Below are positions 8,670-15,895 of a stretch of DNA of 64,000 nt, piece after piece. The first letter of the stretch is position 1; the number at the start of each line of letters is the position of its first letter. The stretch comes from Herbiconiux daphne. GTDB lineage: Bacteria; Actinomycetota; Actinomycetes; Actinomycetales; Microbacteriaceae. The notes beneath the pieces are model-generated. The model was not told where the DNA came from, did no database searches, and saw nothing but the letters and a program-made list of their open reading frames with translations. The DNA lies in contig NZ_JANLCJ010000009.1 of NCBI RefSeq assembly GCF_024979295.1, positions 57,513-121,512 of the forward strand, written 5' to 3'. The translations under genes were made by a program, and so were the position numbers.

Positions 8670-10478
8670 CTACTCGCGCTGATCGGCGGGCCGCTGCACG
8701 GGCACCGAGTGGGTCGAGACATCCGGCGCCACCAGCGCGCCCATCTCGCCTGCCGCTACCTGGGCGTTGAGGGCGGCGTCGTCGTCGGCGGCCTCCTGCA
8801 GCGCCGACTTCGCGCGGAGCGGCGGCGTCTTGAAGAACCAGCTGAGCACGAACGCCAGCAGCGAGGCGGCCAGCGCCACCCAGAACACGGTGACGGTGGC
8901 GTTGGCGAAGCCCACCAGGAACGGGTCGGCCAGGCGCGGGTCGGCGGCGTTGAGGAACGAGGTGTCGCCGTTCAGCGAGCCGGTGAGGGCGCCGGTGTTG
9001 CCGTCTTGACCCTGTTTCAGCAGGTCGAGGATCTGCGTGTTCGCCGGGTCGGCGGCCACCGCGGGGTCGGCCGCGGCGGTGGCCACGCCCTTGGCGATGG
9101 CCGGGTCGGCGAACGCAGCCTGAATGGTGGTGGGGATGCGGGTGAACAGCACCGAGAACAGCACGGCGGTGCCGAGGGTGCCGCCGATCTGCCGGAAGAA
9201 CGTCGAGGCGCTGGTGGCCACGCCCATGTCGCGCAGGCCCACGGAGTTCTGGCTGGCGATGGTGAGCGTCTGCATCAGCTGGCCGATGCCGAGGCCGATC
9301 AGCAGCATGCCGATCATCAGGTACCAGACCGGCTTGTCGGCCGTGACGAAGGTGAAGTAGAAGAACCCGGCACTCATGAGCCCGGTGCCGATGATGGGGA
9401 ACGCCCGGTACTTGCCGGTGCGGCTGATGATCTGGCCGCTCGTGATCGACGCGATCATGAGCCCCACGATGAGCGGCAGCATGAGGAATCCGCTCTCGGT
9501 GGGGGTGGCGCCGGTGACCAGCTGCAGGTAGAGCGGGATGGTCAGCAGCGCGCCGAACATGCCGAACCCGACCAGCACGCCGAGCACGGTGGCCATCGAG
9601 AAGGTCGGCGAGCGGAAGAGCTTGAGCGGAATGAGCGCGTCGTCTTTCATGGCCCGCTCGATGATGATGAAGGCGATCACACCGATGGCGCCGATGACGT
9701 AGCAGGCGATGGCGCCGGCCGAGCCCCAGCCCCAGTCGCGGCCCTCCTCGGCCACGAGCAGCAGGGGCACGAGCGCGATGATGACGGTCGCGGCGCCCCA
9801 CCAGTCGATGCGCACCGCCCGTTTGGCGCCCTTCGGCAGGTGCAGGAAGCGCAGCACGATGAACAGGGCCACGATGCCGATCGGCACGTTGAGCAAGAAC
9901 ACCCAGCGCCATCCGGTGATGAACAGAATCTGGTCGGCCCCGGCGAAGAGGCCGCCGATCAGCGGGCCGATCACGCTCGAGATGCCGAACACGGCCAAGA
10001 AGTAGCCCTGGTACTTCGCGCGTTCGCGCGGTGCCAGCATGTCGCCCATGATCGTGAGCGGCAGCGCCATCAGGCCTCCGGCGCCGAGACCCTGGATGGC
10101 GCGGAAGGCGGCCAGCTCGAACATCGACGTCGACAGGCTCGCGAGCAGCGACCCCACCAGGAAGATCGAGATCGCGATGATGAAGAGCGGGCGCCGGCCG
10201 AAGATGTCGCTCAGCTTGCCGTAGATCGGCGTGCTGATGGTCGACATGATGAGGTAGGCGGTGGTCACCCAGGCCTGCAGGCTCAACCCGTCGAGGTCGT
10301 CGGAGATCGTGCGGATGGAGGTGCCCACGATGGTCTGGTCGAGGGCGGAGAGGAACATTCCCGCCATCAGGCCGAAGATCACGAACAGGATCTGCCGGTG
10401 GTTCATCACGGCGCCGGCGTCGATCTCGCGCGCTGCGGCTTTGGCTCGACGGTCGGCGGGCGGATTGGTGCGTGACAT
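8670..10478 (-). CDS. MFS drug efflux transporter, DHA2 (EmrB/QacA) family, 14 TMS
   Basis: A 602-residue major facilitator. After a short charged N-terminus come the family motifs LSALDQTIVGTSIRTI (TM1), the loop motif YGKLSDIFGRRPLF and motif C-like GPLIGG, with about 14 hydrophobic segments and a hydrophilic loop near residues 450-520, typical of DHA2 multidrug antiporters. The Ala/Asp-rich C-terminus is cytoplasmic. The ATG is preceded by GAGGA at 6 nt. An 8-bp inverted repeat at 10512-10534 about 34 bp upstream suggests repressor control, but no regulator is encoded next to it. The substrate is unknown. Confidence 0.88.
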   Translation of the reverse strand: MSRTNPPADRRAKAAAREIDAGAVMNHRQILFVIFGLMAGMFLSALDQTIVGTSIRTISDDLDGLSLQAWVTTAYLIMSTISTPIYGKLSDIFGRRPLFIIAISIFLVGSLLASLSTSMFELAAFRAIQGLGAGGLMALPLTIMGDMLAPRERAKYQGYFLAVFGISSVIGPLIGGLFAGADQILFITGWRWVFLLNVPIGIVALFIVLRFLHLPKGAKRAVRIDWWGAATVIIALVPLLLVAEEGRDWGWGSAGAIACYVIGAIGVIAFIIIERAMKDDALIPLKLFRSPTFSMATVLGVLVGFGMFGALLTIPLYLQLVTGATPTESGFLMLPLIVGLMIASITSGQIISRTGKYRAFPIIGTGLMSAGFFYFTFVTADKPVWYLMIGMLLIGLGIGQLMQTLTIASQNSVGLRDMGVATSASTFFRQIGGTLGTAVLFSVLFTRIPTTIQAAFADPAIAKGVATAAADPAVAADPANTQILDLLKQGQDGNTGALTGSLNGDTSFLNAADPRLADPFLVGFANATVTVFWVALAASLLAFVLSWFFKTPPLRAKSALQEAADDDAALNAQVAAGEMGALVAPDVSTHSVPVQRPADQRE

Positions 10479-10511
10479 GCAGATCCTCGGGGAATAAGGG
10501 GGACGCGCACG

Positions 10512-10534
10512 AACTTTGCGCAGGGTGCAAAGTT
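10512..10534. promoter_or_regulatory. Inverted repeat (candidate operator) upstream of the efflux gene
   Basis: AACTTTGC (10512-10519), 7-bp spacer, GCAAAGTT (10527-10534): a perfect 8-bp dyad in the short region between the divergent efflux and VanY-like genes. Its position 34 bp upstream of the efflux ATG fits a repressor site. The cognate regulator is not adjacent. Confidence 0.55.
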
Positions 10535-10625
10535 ACACCCGGTGCAGGCCGCTTCTCAACCCGTGGCGCTGCGGTCGGGCAGGCGGTTCCCGGCTCCGCC
10601 CGGCCCGCGCGGCTAGGCTGGGCCG

Positions 10626-11549
10626 GTGTCGACGCGGAGCAGAGAGCGCATGGAACGCGAGCGCGCACGGCGCCAGCGGCGCACCCGCGCGATCGTCCTG
10701 GCGGTGGCGACGCTCCTGGTGGCCGCGGTCGTCGCGACCGGCACGCTGTTCGCGACGGGGGTGTGGAGCCTCGGCGGCGACAGGATGGCGGCGGCATCCG
10801 TCTCGTCGACCGGGTCGCCCACGGGTTCGCCCTCGCCCTCGGTCAGCGCCACTCCGACCCCCTCTGCTAGCGTGCCAGGCATCCCTGCTCCCTCCTTCAC
10901 CCCAGAACCCCCGCCGCCGCCGTCATTCGACAAGGCGGCGCTCTCGATCGACGACCCGACGAGCCCTTGGGTGGTGGTGAACAAGCTGCGGCCGATCGCC
11001 GACGGTGCCGACTACGGGCCCCCCGACCTCGTCGATCTGCCGGCCGACATGCCCAACCCCAACGGCTACCAGCTGCGGGCGGATGCCGCGGCCGCGCTCG
11101 AAGAGATGTTCCACGCCGCGCTGGCCGAGATCGGCGTGCAGCTCGTGGCGCAGAGCGGTTACCGCTCCTACAGCGTGCAGGTGCGGGCCTACGACTACTA
11201 CGTGAACTCGCTCGGTGTCGCCGGAGCCGACCTCACCTCGGCCCGGCCGGGCTACAGCGAGCACCAGACCGGCATGGCCATGGACATCCTCGACACGGTG
11301 TCGGGCTGCTCGACCGACGGGCGGTGCTTCGCCGACACGGCGGCCGGCCAGTGGCTCGCGGCAAACGCCTACCGGTTCGGCTACGTGCTGCGCTACCCCG
11401 ACGGGGGCACCCCGATCACCGGTTACGAGTTCGAGCCCTGGCACTACCGCTGGATCGGCGTGCCCGCCGCGACCGAGATGCACGACACGGGGGTCACCAC
11501 GCTGGAGGAGTTCTTCGGGCTCCCCGCGGCGCCCGACTACGCGGGCTGA
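10626..11549 (+). CDS. D-alanyl-D-alanine carboxypeptidase, VanY/M15B family, membrane-anchored
   Basis: A 307-residue exported peptidase that trims the terminal D-Ala from peptidoglycan stem peptides. Residues 1-20 are basic, one transmembrane segment spans about 21-46, and a Ser/Thr/Pro-rich linker runs to about 100. The M15B domain follows with SGYRSYSVQ, the zinc-binding SEHQTGMAMDI (His and Asp ligands) and EPWHYRW (third ligand His). A TAGGCT -10 box (10614-10619) ends 6 nt before the GTG, so the mRNA is probably leaderless. An ATG 24 bp further in is the alternative start. Nothing nearby suggests a vancomycin-resistance cluster. Confidence 0.88.
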   Translation: MSTRSRERMERERARRQRRTRAIVLAVATLLVAAVVATGTLFATGVWSLGGDRMAAASVSSTGSPTGSPSPSVSATPTPSASVPGIPAPSFTPEPPPPPSFDKAALSIDDPTSPWVVVNKLRPIADGADYGPPDLVDLPADMPNPNGYQLRADAAAALEEMFHAALAEIGVQLVAQSGYRSYSVQVRAYDYYVNSLGVAGADLTSARPGYSEHQTGMAMDILDTVSGCSTDGRCFADTAAGQWLAANAYRFGYVLRYPDGGTPITGYEFEPWHYRWIGVPAATEMHDTGVTTLEEFFGLPAAPDYAG

Positions 11550-11554
11550 CCGGC

Positions 11555-11575
11555 GCCGGCTGACCGGCAGCCGGC
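11555..11575. terminator. Bidirectional terminator hairpin
   Basis: GCCGGCTG (11555-11562), loop ACCGG, CAGCCGGC (11568-11575): an 8-bp perfect stem filling the 33-bp gap between the convergent VanY-like and SDR genes. Confidence 0.6.
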
Positions 11576-11582
11576 TCACGCG

Positions 11583-12647
11583 TCAGGCCACCGACCAGCC
11601 GCCGTCAGAGGGCAGGATGACGCCGTTGACGTTCACGCCGTCGTCGCTCAGCAAGAACGTGATCGAGGCGGCGAGGGCGTCGGCCTCGACCGCGTCGGGC
11701 AGCACCGCCATCGCCTGGCGCACACGCTGGGCGCCGAGCGGCGACGCGAAGGTCGCCTCGATGTTCGTGATGGTCGGGCCCGGCGCCACGGCGTTGACCC
11801 GGATGCCGGAGGGCCCGTACATGAAGGCGGAGCTCTTCGTGAGCCCGGCCACCGCGTGCTTCGACGCCGTGTAGGCGGCTCCGGCGGCCGATCCGCGCAG
11901 GGCGGCCTCGGAGGCCGTGTTGACGATCGAGCCATATGCCTGTTCGAGCATGAACGGGATGACGGCGCGCATGAGCTTCATGGTGCCGTCGACGTTGATG
12001 GCGAAGACGCGCTTCCAGACGGCGTCGGACACGTCGCCGACCGGGGTCATGTCGTCCATGATCCCGGCGATGTTGGCGAGCGCGTCGATACGTGCTCCCG
12101 CGGCCTCGACGATCGCCGCGATGCCGGCGTCGTCGGTGATGTCGGCCGTGACGGTCACGATCTGCGCGCCGTCGTGGTCGGCCACGAACTCGTCGAGCCG
12201 CTCGGCCGAGATGTCGACCGCGATCACGCGTCCACCCTCGCGGGCGACGCGCGACGCGGTGGCGCGGCCGATGCCCGAGCCGGCGCCGGTGACGATGACG
12301 GTCTTGCCGGCGAACCGGCCGGCGTCGAGGCGCTCGACCCATTCCGGTCGCTCGATCGGCACGGGGCCGTCTTCGGTGTTGCCGGTCGCCGGAGGGGTGG
12401 CGGCATCCGTCGTCTGCACCCCGCCGGCCGCGACCTGTGCCACCATGCCGTCGATGATCTGCTGGGTGAACTGGCCCTTGCTGAGCTTGATCAGACGCTT
12501 GAGGGCGAGCTTGCGCACGGGCCGGAACACATCGGTCGTCTGGCCCGACTGCGCCAGCAGTTCGCGGATGACGGGTCCGCCGACGGGGTGGTCGATCCAG
12601 GCGGCGATCGAGGAGTCGCCGGTGAGGGGTGCGGGGGTGGAGGCCAT
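11583..12647 (-). CDS. SDR-family oxidoreductase with N-terminal extension
   Basis: A 354-residue short-chain dehydrogenase. The classical domain starts near residue 113: VTGAGSGIG (119-127, dinucleotide loop), NIAG-type motif at 192-195, Ser246 and the catalytic Y259-x3-K263 (YTASK). About 110 residues precede it, including DHPVGGPVIRELL and a helical QFTQQIIDGMV region, which ordinary SDRs (about 250 residues) lack. The function of that extension is unknown. The gene is divergent from a TetR gene, and a 16-bp palindrome (12674-12689) lies between them. The same operator precedes the gene at 13447-14004, so the three probably form one regulon. The substrate cannot be inferred. Confidence 0.83.
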   Translation of the reverse strand: MASTPAPLTGDSSIAAWIDHPVGGPVIRELLAQSGQTTDVFRPVRKLALKRLIKLSKGQFTQQIIDGMVAQVAAGGVQTTDAATPPATGNTEDGPVPIERPEWVERLDAGRFAGKTVIVTGAGSGIGRATASRVAREGGRVIAVDISAERLDEFVADHDGAQIVTVTADITDDAGIAAIVEAAGARIDALANIAGIMDDMTPVGDVSDAVWKRVFAINVDGTMKLMRAVIPFMLEQAYGSIVNTASEAALRGSAAGAAYTASKHAVAGLTKSSAFMYGPSGIRVNAVAPGPTITNIEATFASPLGAQRVRQAMAVLPDAVEADALAASITFLLSDDGVNVNGVILPSDGGWSVA

Positions 12648-12673
12648 GGGTTCTCATCTCTGTCGGGTTCAAC

Positions 12674-12689
12674 CGGACAACGCTGTCCG
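12674..12689. promoter_or_regulatory. TetR-type operator, copy 1
   Basis: CGGACAACGCTGTCCG is a 16-bp dyad (CGGACA-N4-TGTCCG) located between the divergent SDR and TetR starts, just upstream of the TetR -10 box TAGGCT (12694-12699). A near-identical element is at 14023-14038. Confidence 0.7.
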
Positions 12690-12706
12690 CTAGTAGGCTA
12701 CACCCC

Positions 12707-13285
12707 GTGCCGCAGACCCCCAAGGCGAACCGTGGGCCGAGCGCCGGGCCGGCGAACCGGCTGGCGCTGATCGCAGCTGCCCGCGAGGTGTTCGGCGACG
12801 GCGGCTATGCGGCACCGCTCAGTGCTGTCGCAAAGCGGGCCGGTGTCGGTCAGGGCAGCCTCTACCGGCACTTCCCCGATCGCATCTCGCTCGCCGTGGC
12901 TGTGTTCGACGAGAACATCGGCGACCTCGAGCGCGTCGCCTCGCTGCCCGACAGCACCCTCGACGACCTCTTGCAGGAGGTGATCGATCAGGCGCTGGTG
13001 TCGAAGGCGCTCATCGACCTGATCGTGGCGGGCGCCGACGACGAGCGCGTGGCGCATCTGGGCACCCGGGTGCTCGCCGTGGTCGACACCATGGTGACCC
13101 GGGAGCGCTCCGCCGGCCGGGTGCGCGCCGATCTCACGGCCGACGACGTCATGCTCGCCATCTCGATGCTCGCGGGCGTGCTCACCTGGACCCCGGGCGC
13201 CACCCGCCCCGACACCGCCGCTCGCGCCTGGTCGCTCCTGCGTCGCTCGTTCGCGCCGGCTCCGGCACCCTCACCGGCCCCCTAG
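12707..13285 (+). CDS. TetR/AcrR-family transcriptional regulator
   Basis: A 192-residue TetR repressor. The N-terminal HTH covers about residues 15-60 (REVFGDGGYAAPLSAVAKRAGVGQGSLYRHF), followed by an all-helical ligand domain. The GTG at 12707 is chosen because a TAGGCT -10 box ends 7 nt before it (leaderless pattern) and translation from further upstream would run through the operator. It is divergent from the SDR gene and probably represses both the SDR and, through the second operator, the isochorismatase-like gene. The short C-terminus is rich in Ala and Pro. The inducer is unknown. Confidence 0.85.
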   Translation: MPQTPKANRGPSAGPANRLALIAAAREVFGDGGYAAPLSAVAKRAGVGQGSLYRHFPDRISLAVAVFDENIGDLERVASLPDSTLDDLLQEVIDQALVSKALIDLIVAGADDERVAHLGTRVLAVVDTMVTRERSAGRVRADLTADDVMLAISMLAGVLTWTPGATRPDTAARAWSLLRRSFAPAPAPSPAP

Positions 13286-13300
13286 CGCGCCCCGGTCCCT

Positions 13301-13418
13301 CCGGTTCCCTCCCGCGGCTCTCGCCCGGGTTCTCCCCCCGGTTCTCGCCTCCGGTTCCCTCTCGCGGTCGCGCAAGAGCACCCAAAAGAGCCCGCGAGCA
13401 GCACTTTGCGCGACCGCG
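13301..13418. repeat. Pyrimidine-rich direct repeat and long inverted repeat between convergent genes
   Basis: CCGGTTCCCTCYCGCGG occurs at 13301-13317 and 13351-13367, exactly 50 bp apart, in a pyrimidine-rich tract. The second copy runs into an inverted repeat CGCGGTCGCGCAA (13363-13375) / TTGCGCGACCGCG (13406-13418) with a 30-nt loop. The inverted repeat probably acts as a terminator for the convergent TetR and isochorismatase-like genes. Confidence 0.55.
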
Positions 13419-13446
13419 GGCCGCGGCGACGGCCCGCGTGGGCGCG

Positions 13447-14004
13447 TCAGCGCGCGGCGAGCAGCGCGAGCACGTCGGCGGTGGCGCCGAGCTGGCCGAG
13501 GGCCGGAAAGACGCGGGCGACGGCGTCGTCGTGGGCGTCGGGGCTGCGATCGGTGATGGCGTCGACGGCGAGGGCGACGTCGTAGCCGAGGTCGTAGGCC
13601 TGGCGGGCGGTCGACTCCACGCCGAACGTGGTGGCGATGCCCGCGAGCACCACCTGGGTCACCCCGAGTGCGCGCAGGCGCGTGTCGAGGTCGGTGCCGG
13701 CGAACGCGCTCCAGGTGCGCCGGGTGACGAGGATGTCGCCGTCGGCCGGCTCGAGGGCCGGCACGAGGTCGCTCCACGGCGCGGGGAACTCGCGCGCCCC
13801 CGCGCCGTACTCGGTGCGACCGGCCGGTGTGCCGTCGACGTTCGCGAGCACCACCGGCAGCCCGGCGGCTCGGAAGGCCGCGGCGAGCTGCGCCGCGTTG
13901 CCGATGATCGTGTCGACCGCATGGGCGGTCGGGGCCGATGTCGTGCCCTGTTGCAGGTCGATGACGATGAGCGCGGTGCGGTCGTCGAGGGCGGTGATGG
14001 GCAC
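13447..14004 (-). CDS. Isochorismatase-like hydrolase family protein with altered catalytic residues
   Basis: A 185-residue cysteine-hydrolase-fold protein. Asp16 in LIVIDLQQG is the conserved first catalytic residue. The usual Lys is Arg95 (ILVTRRTWSAFAGTDLD), and the usual nucleophilic Cys is Gly128 in LAGIATTFGVESTAR. Known members lacking the Cys include isochorismatases of the PhzD type, so it may hydrolyse a vinyl ether or be catalytically silent. The GTG at 14004 is preceded by GGAGG. The TetR-type operator copy 2 lies 19 bp upstream, tying the gene to the SDR/TetR pair. Family assignment is firm, activity is not. Confidence 0.8.
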   Translation of the reverse strand: MPITALDDRTALIVIDLQQGTTSAPTAHAVDTIIGNAAQLAAAFRAAGLPVVLANVDGTPAGRTEYGAGAREFPAPWSDLVPALEPADGDILVTRRTWSAFAGTDLDTRLRALGVTQVVLAGIATTFGVESTARQAYDLGYDVALAVDAITDRSPDAHDDAVARVFPALGQLGATADVLALLAAR

Positions 14005-14022
14005 GGGGTCTCCTCCAGCAAG

Positions 14023-14038
14023 CGGACGAAGTTGTCCG
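14023..14038. promoter_or_regulatory. TetR-type operator, copy 2
   Basis: CGGACGAAGTTGTCCG matches copy 1 at 12674-12689 in both outer half-sites (CGGAC...TGTCCG) and in length. It sits 19-34 bp upstream of the isochorismatase-like start, a typical repressor position. Confidence 0.65.
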
Positions 14039-14067
14039 GTTCTCAGAGTAGACCCGGCGGAGCACCG

Positions 14068-14097
14068 ATTTGTGTCCCCTTCATAGGGGACACAAAT
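14068..14097. promoter_or_regulatory. 13-bp inverted repeat covering the ribosome site of the next gene
   Basis: ATTTGTGTCCCCT (14068-14080), loop TCAT, AGGGGACACAAAT (14085-14097) form a perfect 13-bp hairpin. Its 3' arm contains the AGGGGA Shine-Dalgarno and the first bases of the ATG at 14096. It could be a dyad operator, an RNA hairpin blocking translation, or a terminator for the unit to the left. Confidence 0.6.
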
Positions 14098-15034
14098 GTT
14101 GATGTGTTGCCATGGATCAATGCCCCTACGCATCGCTCGCTCCGCATCCCTGTTCGCCGGGGTGGCCGTCGTCGCCGCCCTCGTCCTTTCGGGGTGCGCG
14201 CCCGACGGCGGCTCGTCCAACGTCTCGGCGGCCAAAGAGGGCAACTCGGGCGCCGATTCGGCCGCCGCGAGCGAGGTGGTGTCGGTCGCGTCCGTCAGCC
14301 CCGCGACGGGCGCTCTGAGCGGCGGCACCGAGGTCACCATCGCCGGCGAGGGCTTCTCGTCGTCGTCGGCGGTCGCCTCCGTCTCGTTCGGCACCGAAGC
14401 GGCCACGTCGTTCGCCGTGGTCGACGACGCCACCCTGACCGCGGTCGCGCCGGCATCCTTCAACTACGTCGTCGGGGCGGTGCCGGTGACGGTGGCGCTC
14501 GCCGATGGTTCCGAGGTGACCTCCGAGGCCGCCTACGGCTACGAGATCCAGACCCCGGTCGACAGCCAGCTGGCCTACGCCTTCACCTACTGGCAGGACT
14601 ACAACCTCGACGAGTGGGGCGAGTTCCCCGACAACGACTGCGGCAACTTCGTGAACCAGGCGATGCTGGCCCGCGGGTGGACCCAGAGCGACGATTGGTT
14701 CAGCGACTACGCGACCACCGGCGACTACAGCCTGAGCTGGATCCGCGGCAACGAGATGGACGCCTACTACGCCTCCCGACCCGACACCACCCGCCTCGAA
14801 CTCACCCAGCGCGACCAGGTGAAGATCGGCGACGTCATCATGTTCGACTGGGACCCGCAGAACGACAACGGGGTCGACCACACGCAGATCGTGTCGAAGG
14901 TCACCCAGAACGCCGACGGCACCATCTCGATCGCCCTCGTCGGCCACACGCTCGACTCGAACTATCGCGACCTCGACAACGCCCTCACCGTCGAGAAGCC
15001 GGGCGCCACCGCCCACTTCTGGTCGATCGCCTAG
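14096..15034 (+). CDS. Secreted lipoprotein with IPT/TIG domain and amidase-6-like domain
   Basis: A 312-residue probable lipoprotein. The signal segment ends in the lipobox VLSGC at Cys34. Residues about 62-150 look like an immunoglobulin-like IPT/TIG domain (SVSPATGALSGGTEVTIAGEGF). The C-terminal part has YWQDYN, DCGNFVNQAML and DHTQIVSKV, matching the putative amidase (NlpC/P60-like Cys-His) domain PF12671 with Cys in DCxNF and His in DHTQI. It probably acts on cell-wall or other peptides outside the cell. Starts at 14096, 14102 and 14120 are possible. AGGGGA favours 14096, a more typical signal peptide favours 14120. Its stop shares CTAG with the next, convergent gene. Confidence 0.7.
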   Translation: MLMCCHGSMPLRIARSASLFAGVAVVAALVLSGCAPDGGSSNVSAAKEGNSGADSAAASEVVSVASVSPATGALSGGTEVTIAGEGFSSSSAVASVSFGTEAATSFAVVDDATLTAVAPASFNYVVGAVPVTVALADGSEVTSEAAYGYEIQTPVDSQLAYAFTYWQDYNLDEWGEFPDNDCGNFVNQAMLARGWTQSDDWFSDYATTGDYSLSWIRGNEMDAYYASRPDTTRLELTQRDQVKIGDVIMFDWDPQNDNGVDHTQIVSKVTQNADGTISIALVGHTLDSNYRDLDNALTVEKPGATAHFWSIA

Positions 15035-15870
15035 CCGGCCGACCGCCAGAAGGCGACCAGGTGACCCACGAGCGCTTCGGGCTGCTCGAGCGGCACGAGG
15101 GTGCGTGCCCCCGTCACCGTCACGGCACGCGCACCCGGCGTCAGCCGTGCCGCCCGCTCCGCGTCGGCGGGCGCCCAGTCGCCCCGGTCGTCCGACGCCA
15201 CGAACAGGCTCGGCACGCCGATCGACGCGAGTGTGCGGGTCACGTCGACCCGATCCAGGATGAACGACCGCAAAGCCAGTGCCATCGACGCGCGACCGGG
15301 CCGGCGCAGGCTCTCGACGACGACGCTCCGGATGTCGCGGTCGGCGGCCGAGGCATCGGTCAGCATCGCCCGCACCACCGCGTTCCGCACCGGGCCGACC
15401 GGCCCGGCGAGGCGCAGCAGCGGCTTCAGCAGCTGGATCTGGTGCCGCAGCGAAGCCGGGATCGGCTCGGGCGGAGCGCTGACGGCGACCAGGCTGCGCA
15501 GCAGGCCGGGCCGCGCGGCGAGCTCGAAGCCGACGTGGCCGCCGAACGCGTTGCCGACCCAGTCCACCGCGCCGGAGGCCTGCACCTGCTCGAGCAGGTC
15601 GACGGCGGCATCCGCGGCCTCGACGATCGACGTGCGCCGGCGCAACGGCTCGCTGAGTCCCAGCCCGGGCGGGTCGACCACGAGGAACGTGCGCCCGGGC
15701 TCGGCCGAGCGCAGGAGGGGGAGCGAGCTGTCCCAGGTGTGGCCGTCGACGAACATCGACGACCACAGAACGGTCGGGCGGCCGTCGTCGGGGCCGAACC
15801 GCCGAACGTGCAGGCGCCCCAGGCGCGTGGGCACCGATTCGGTGCGTTCGATCTCAGAGAGTGCTGACAT
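15031..15870 (-). CDS. Alpha/beta hydrolase fold protein lacking the nucleophilic serine
   Basis: A 279-residue alpha/beta hydrolase. The fold is clear (GRPTVLWSSMFVDGHTWDSSLP, VVDPPGLGLSEP), but the nucleophile elbow reads VGNAFGGHVG, with Ala where Ser normally stands. An Asp after strand 7 (ASDDRGDWAP) is present. It may be a pseudoenzyme or use a different mechanism. The ATG at 15870 is preceded by a divergent promoter region shared with the TetR gene at 15896. The -10-like TAACAT ends 8 nt from the ATG. It is probably controlled by that TetR. The stop codon overlaps the convergent lipoprotein stop (CTAG 15031-15034). Confidence 0.75.
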   Translation of the reverse strand: MSALSEIERTESVPTRLGRLHVRRFGPDDGRPTVLWSSMFVDGHTWDSSLPLLRSAEPGRTFLVVDPPGLGLSEPLRRRTSIVEAADAAVDLLEQVQASGAVDWVGNAFGGHVGFELAARPGLLRSLVAVSAPPEPIPASLRHQIQLLKPLLRLAGPVGPVRNAVVRAMLTDASAADRDIRSVVVESLRRPGRASMALALRSFILDRVDVTRTLASIGVPSLFVASDDRGDWAPADAERAARLTPGARAVTVTGARTLVPLEQPEALVGHLVAFWRSAG

Positions 15871-15875
15871 GCAGA

Positions 15876-15894
15876 TTGATGTTAGTGTAATCAA
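15876..15894. promoter_or_regulatory. Divergent promoter/operator between hydrolase and TetR genes
   Basis: Only 25 bp separate the two ATGs. TTGAT (15876-15880) and ATCAA (15890-15894) form an inverted repeat enclosing TAGTGT, a -10 for the TetR gene ending 7 nt from its ATG, and on the other strand TAACAT for the hydrolase. A repressor bound here would block both leaderless promoters. Confidence 0.6.
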
Positions 15895-15895
15895 C

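Noticed and set aside
10626..11549. Vancomycin-resistance cluster around the VanY-like gene
   Set aside because: No VanS/VanR, ligase or dehydrogenase is nearby. M15 carboxypeptidases are ordinary wall-maturation enzymes in Actinobacteria.
13438..15867. 809-codon plus-strand open frame over the isochorismatase-like, lipoprotein and hydrolase genes
   Set aside because: It crosses three recognisable genes in other frames and its translation is Arg/Gly-rich low complexity without a domain.
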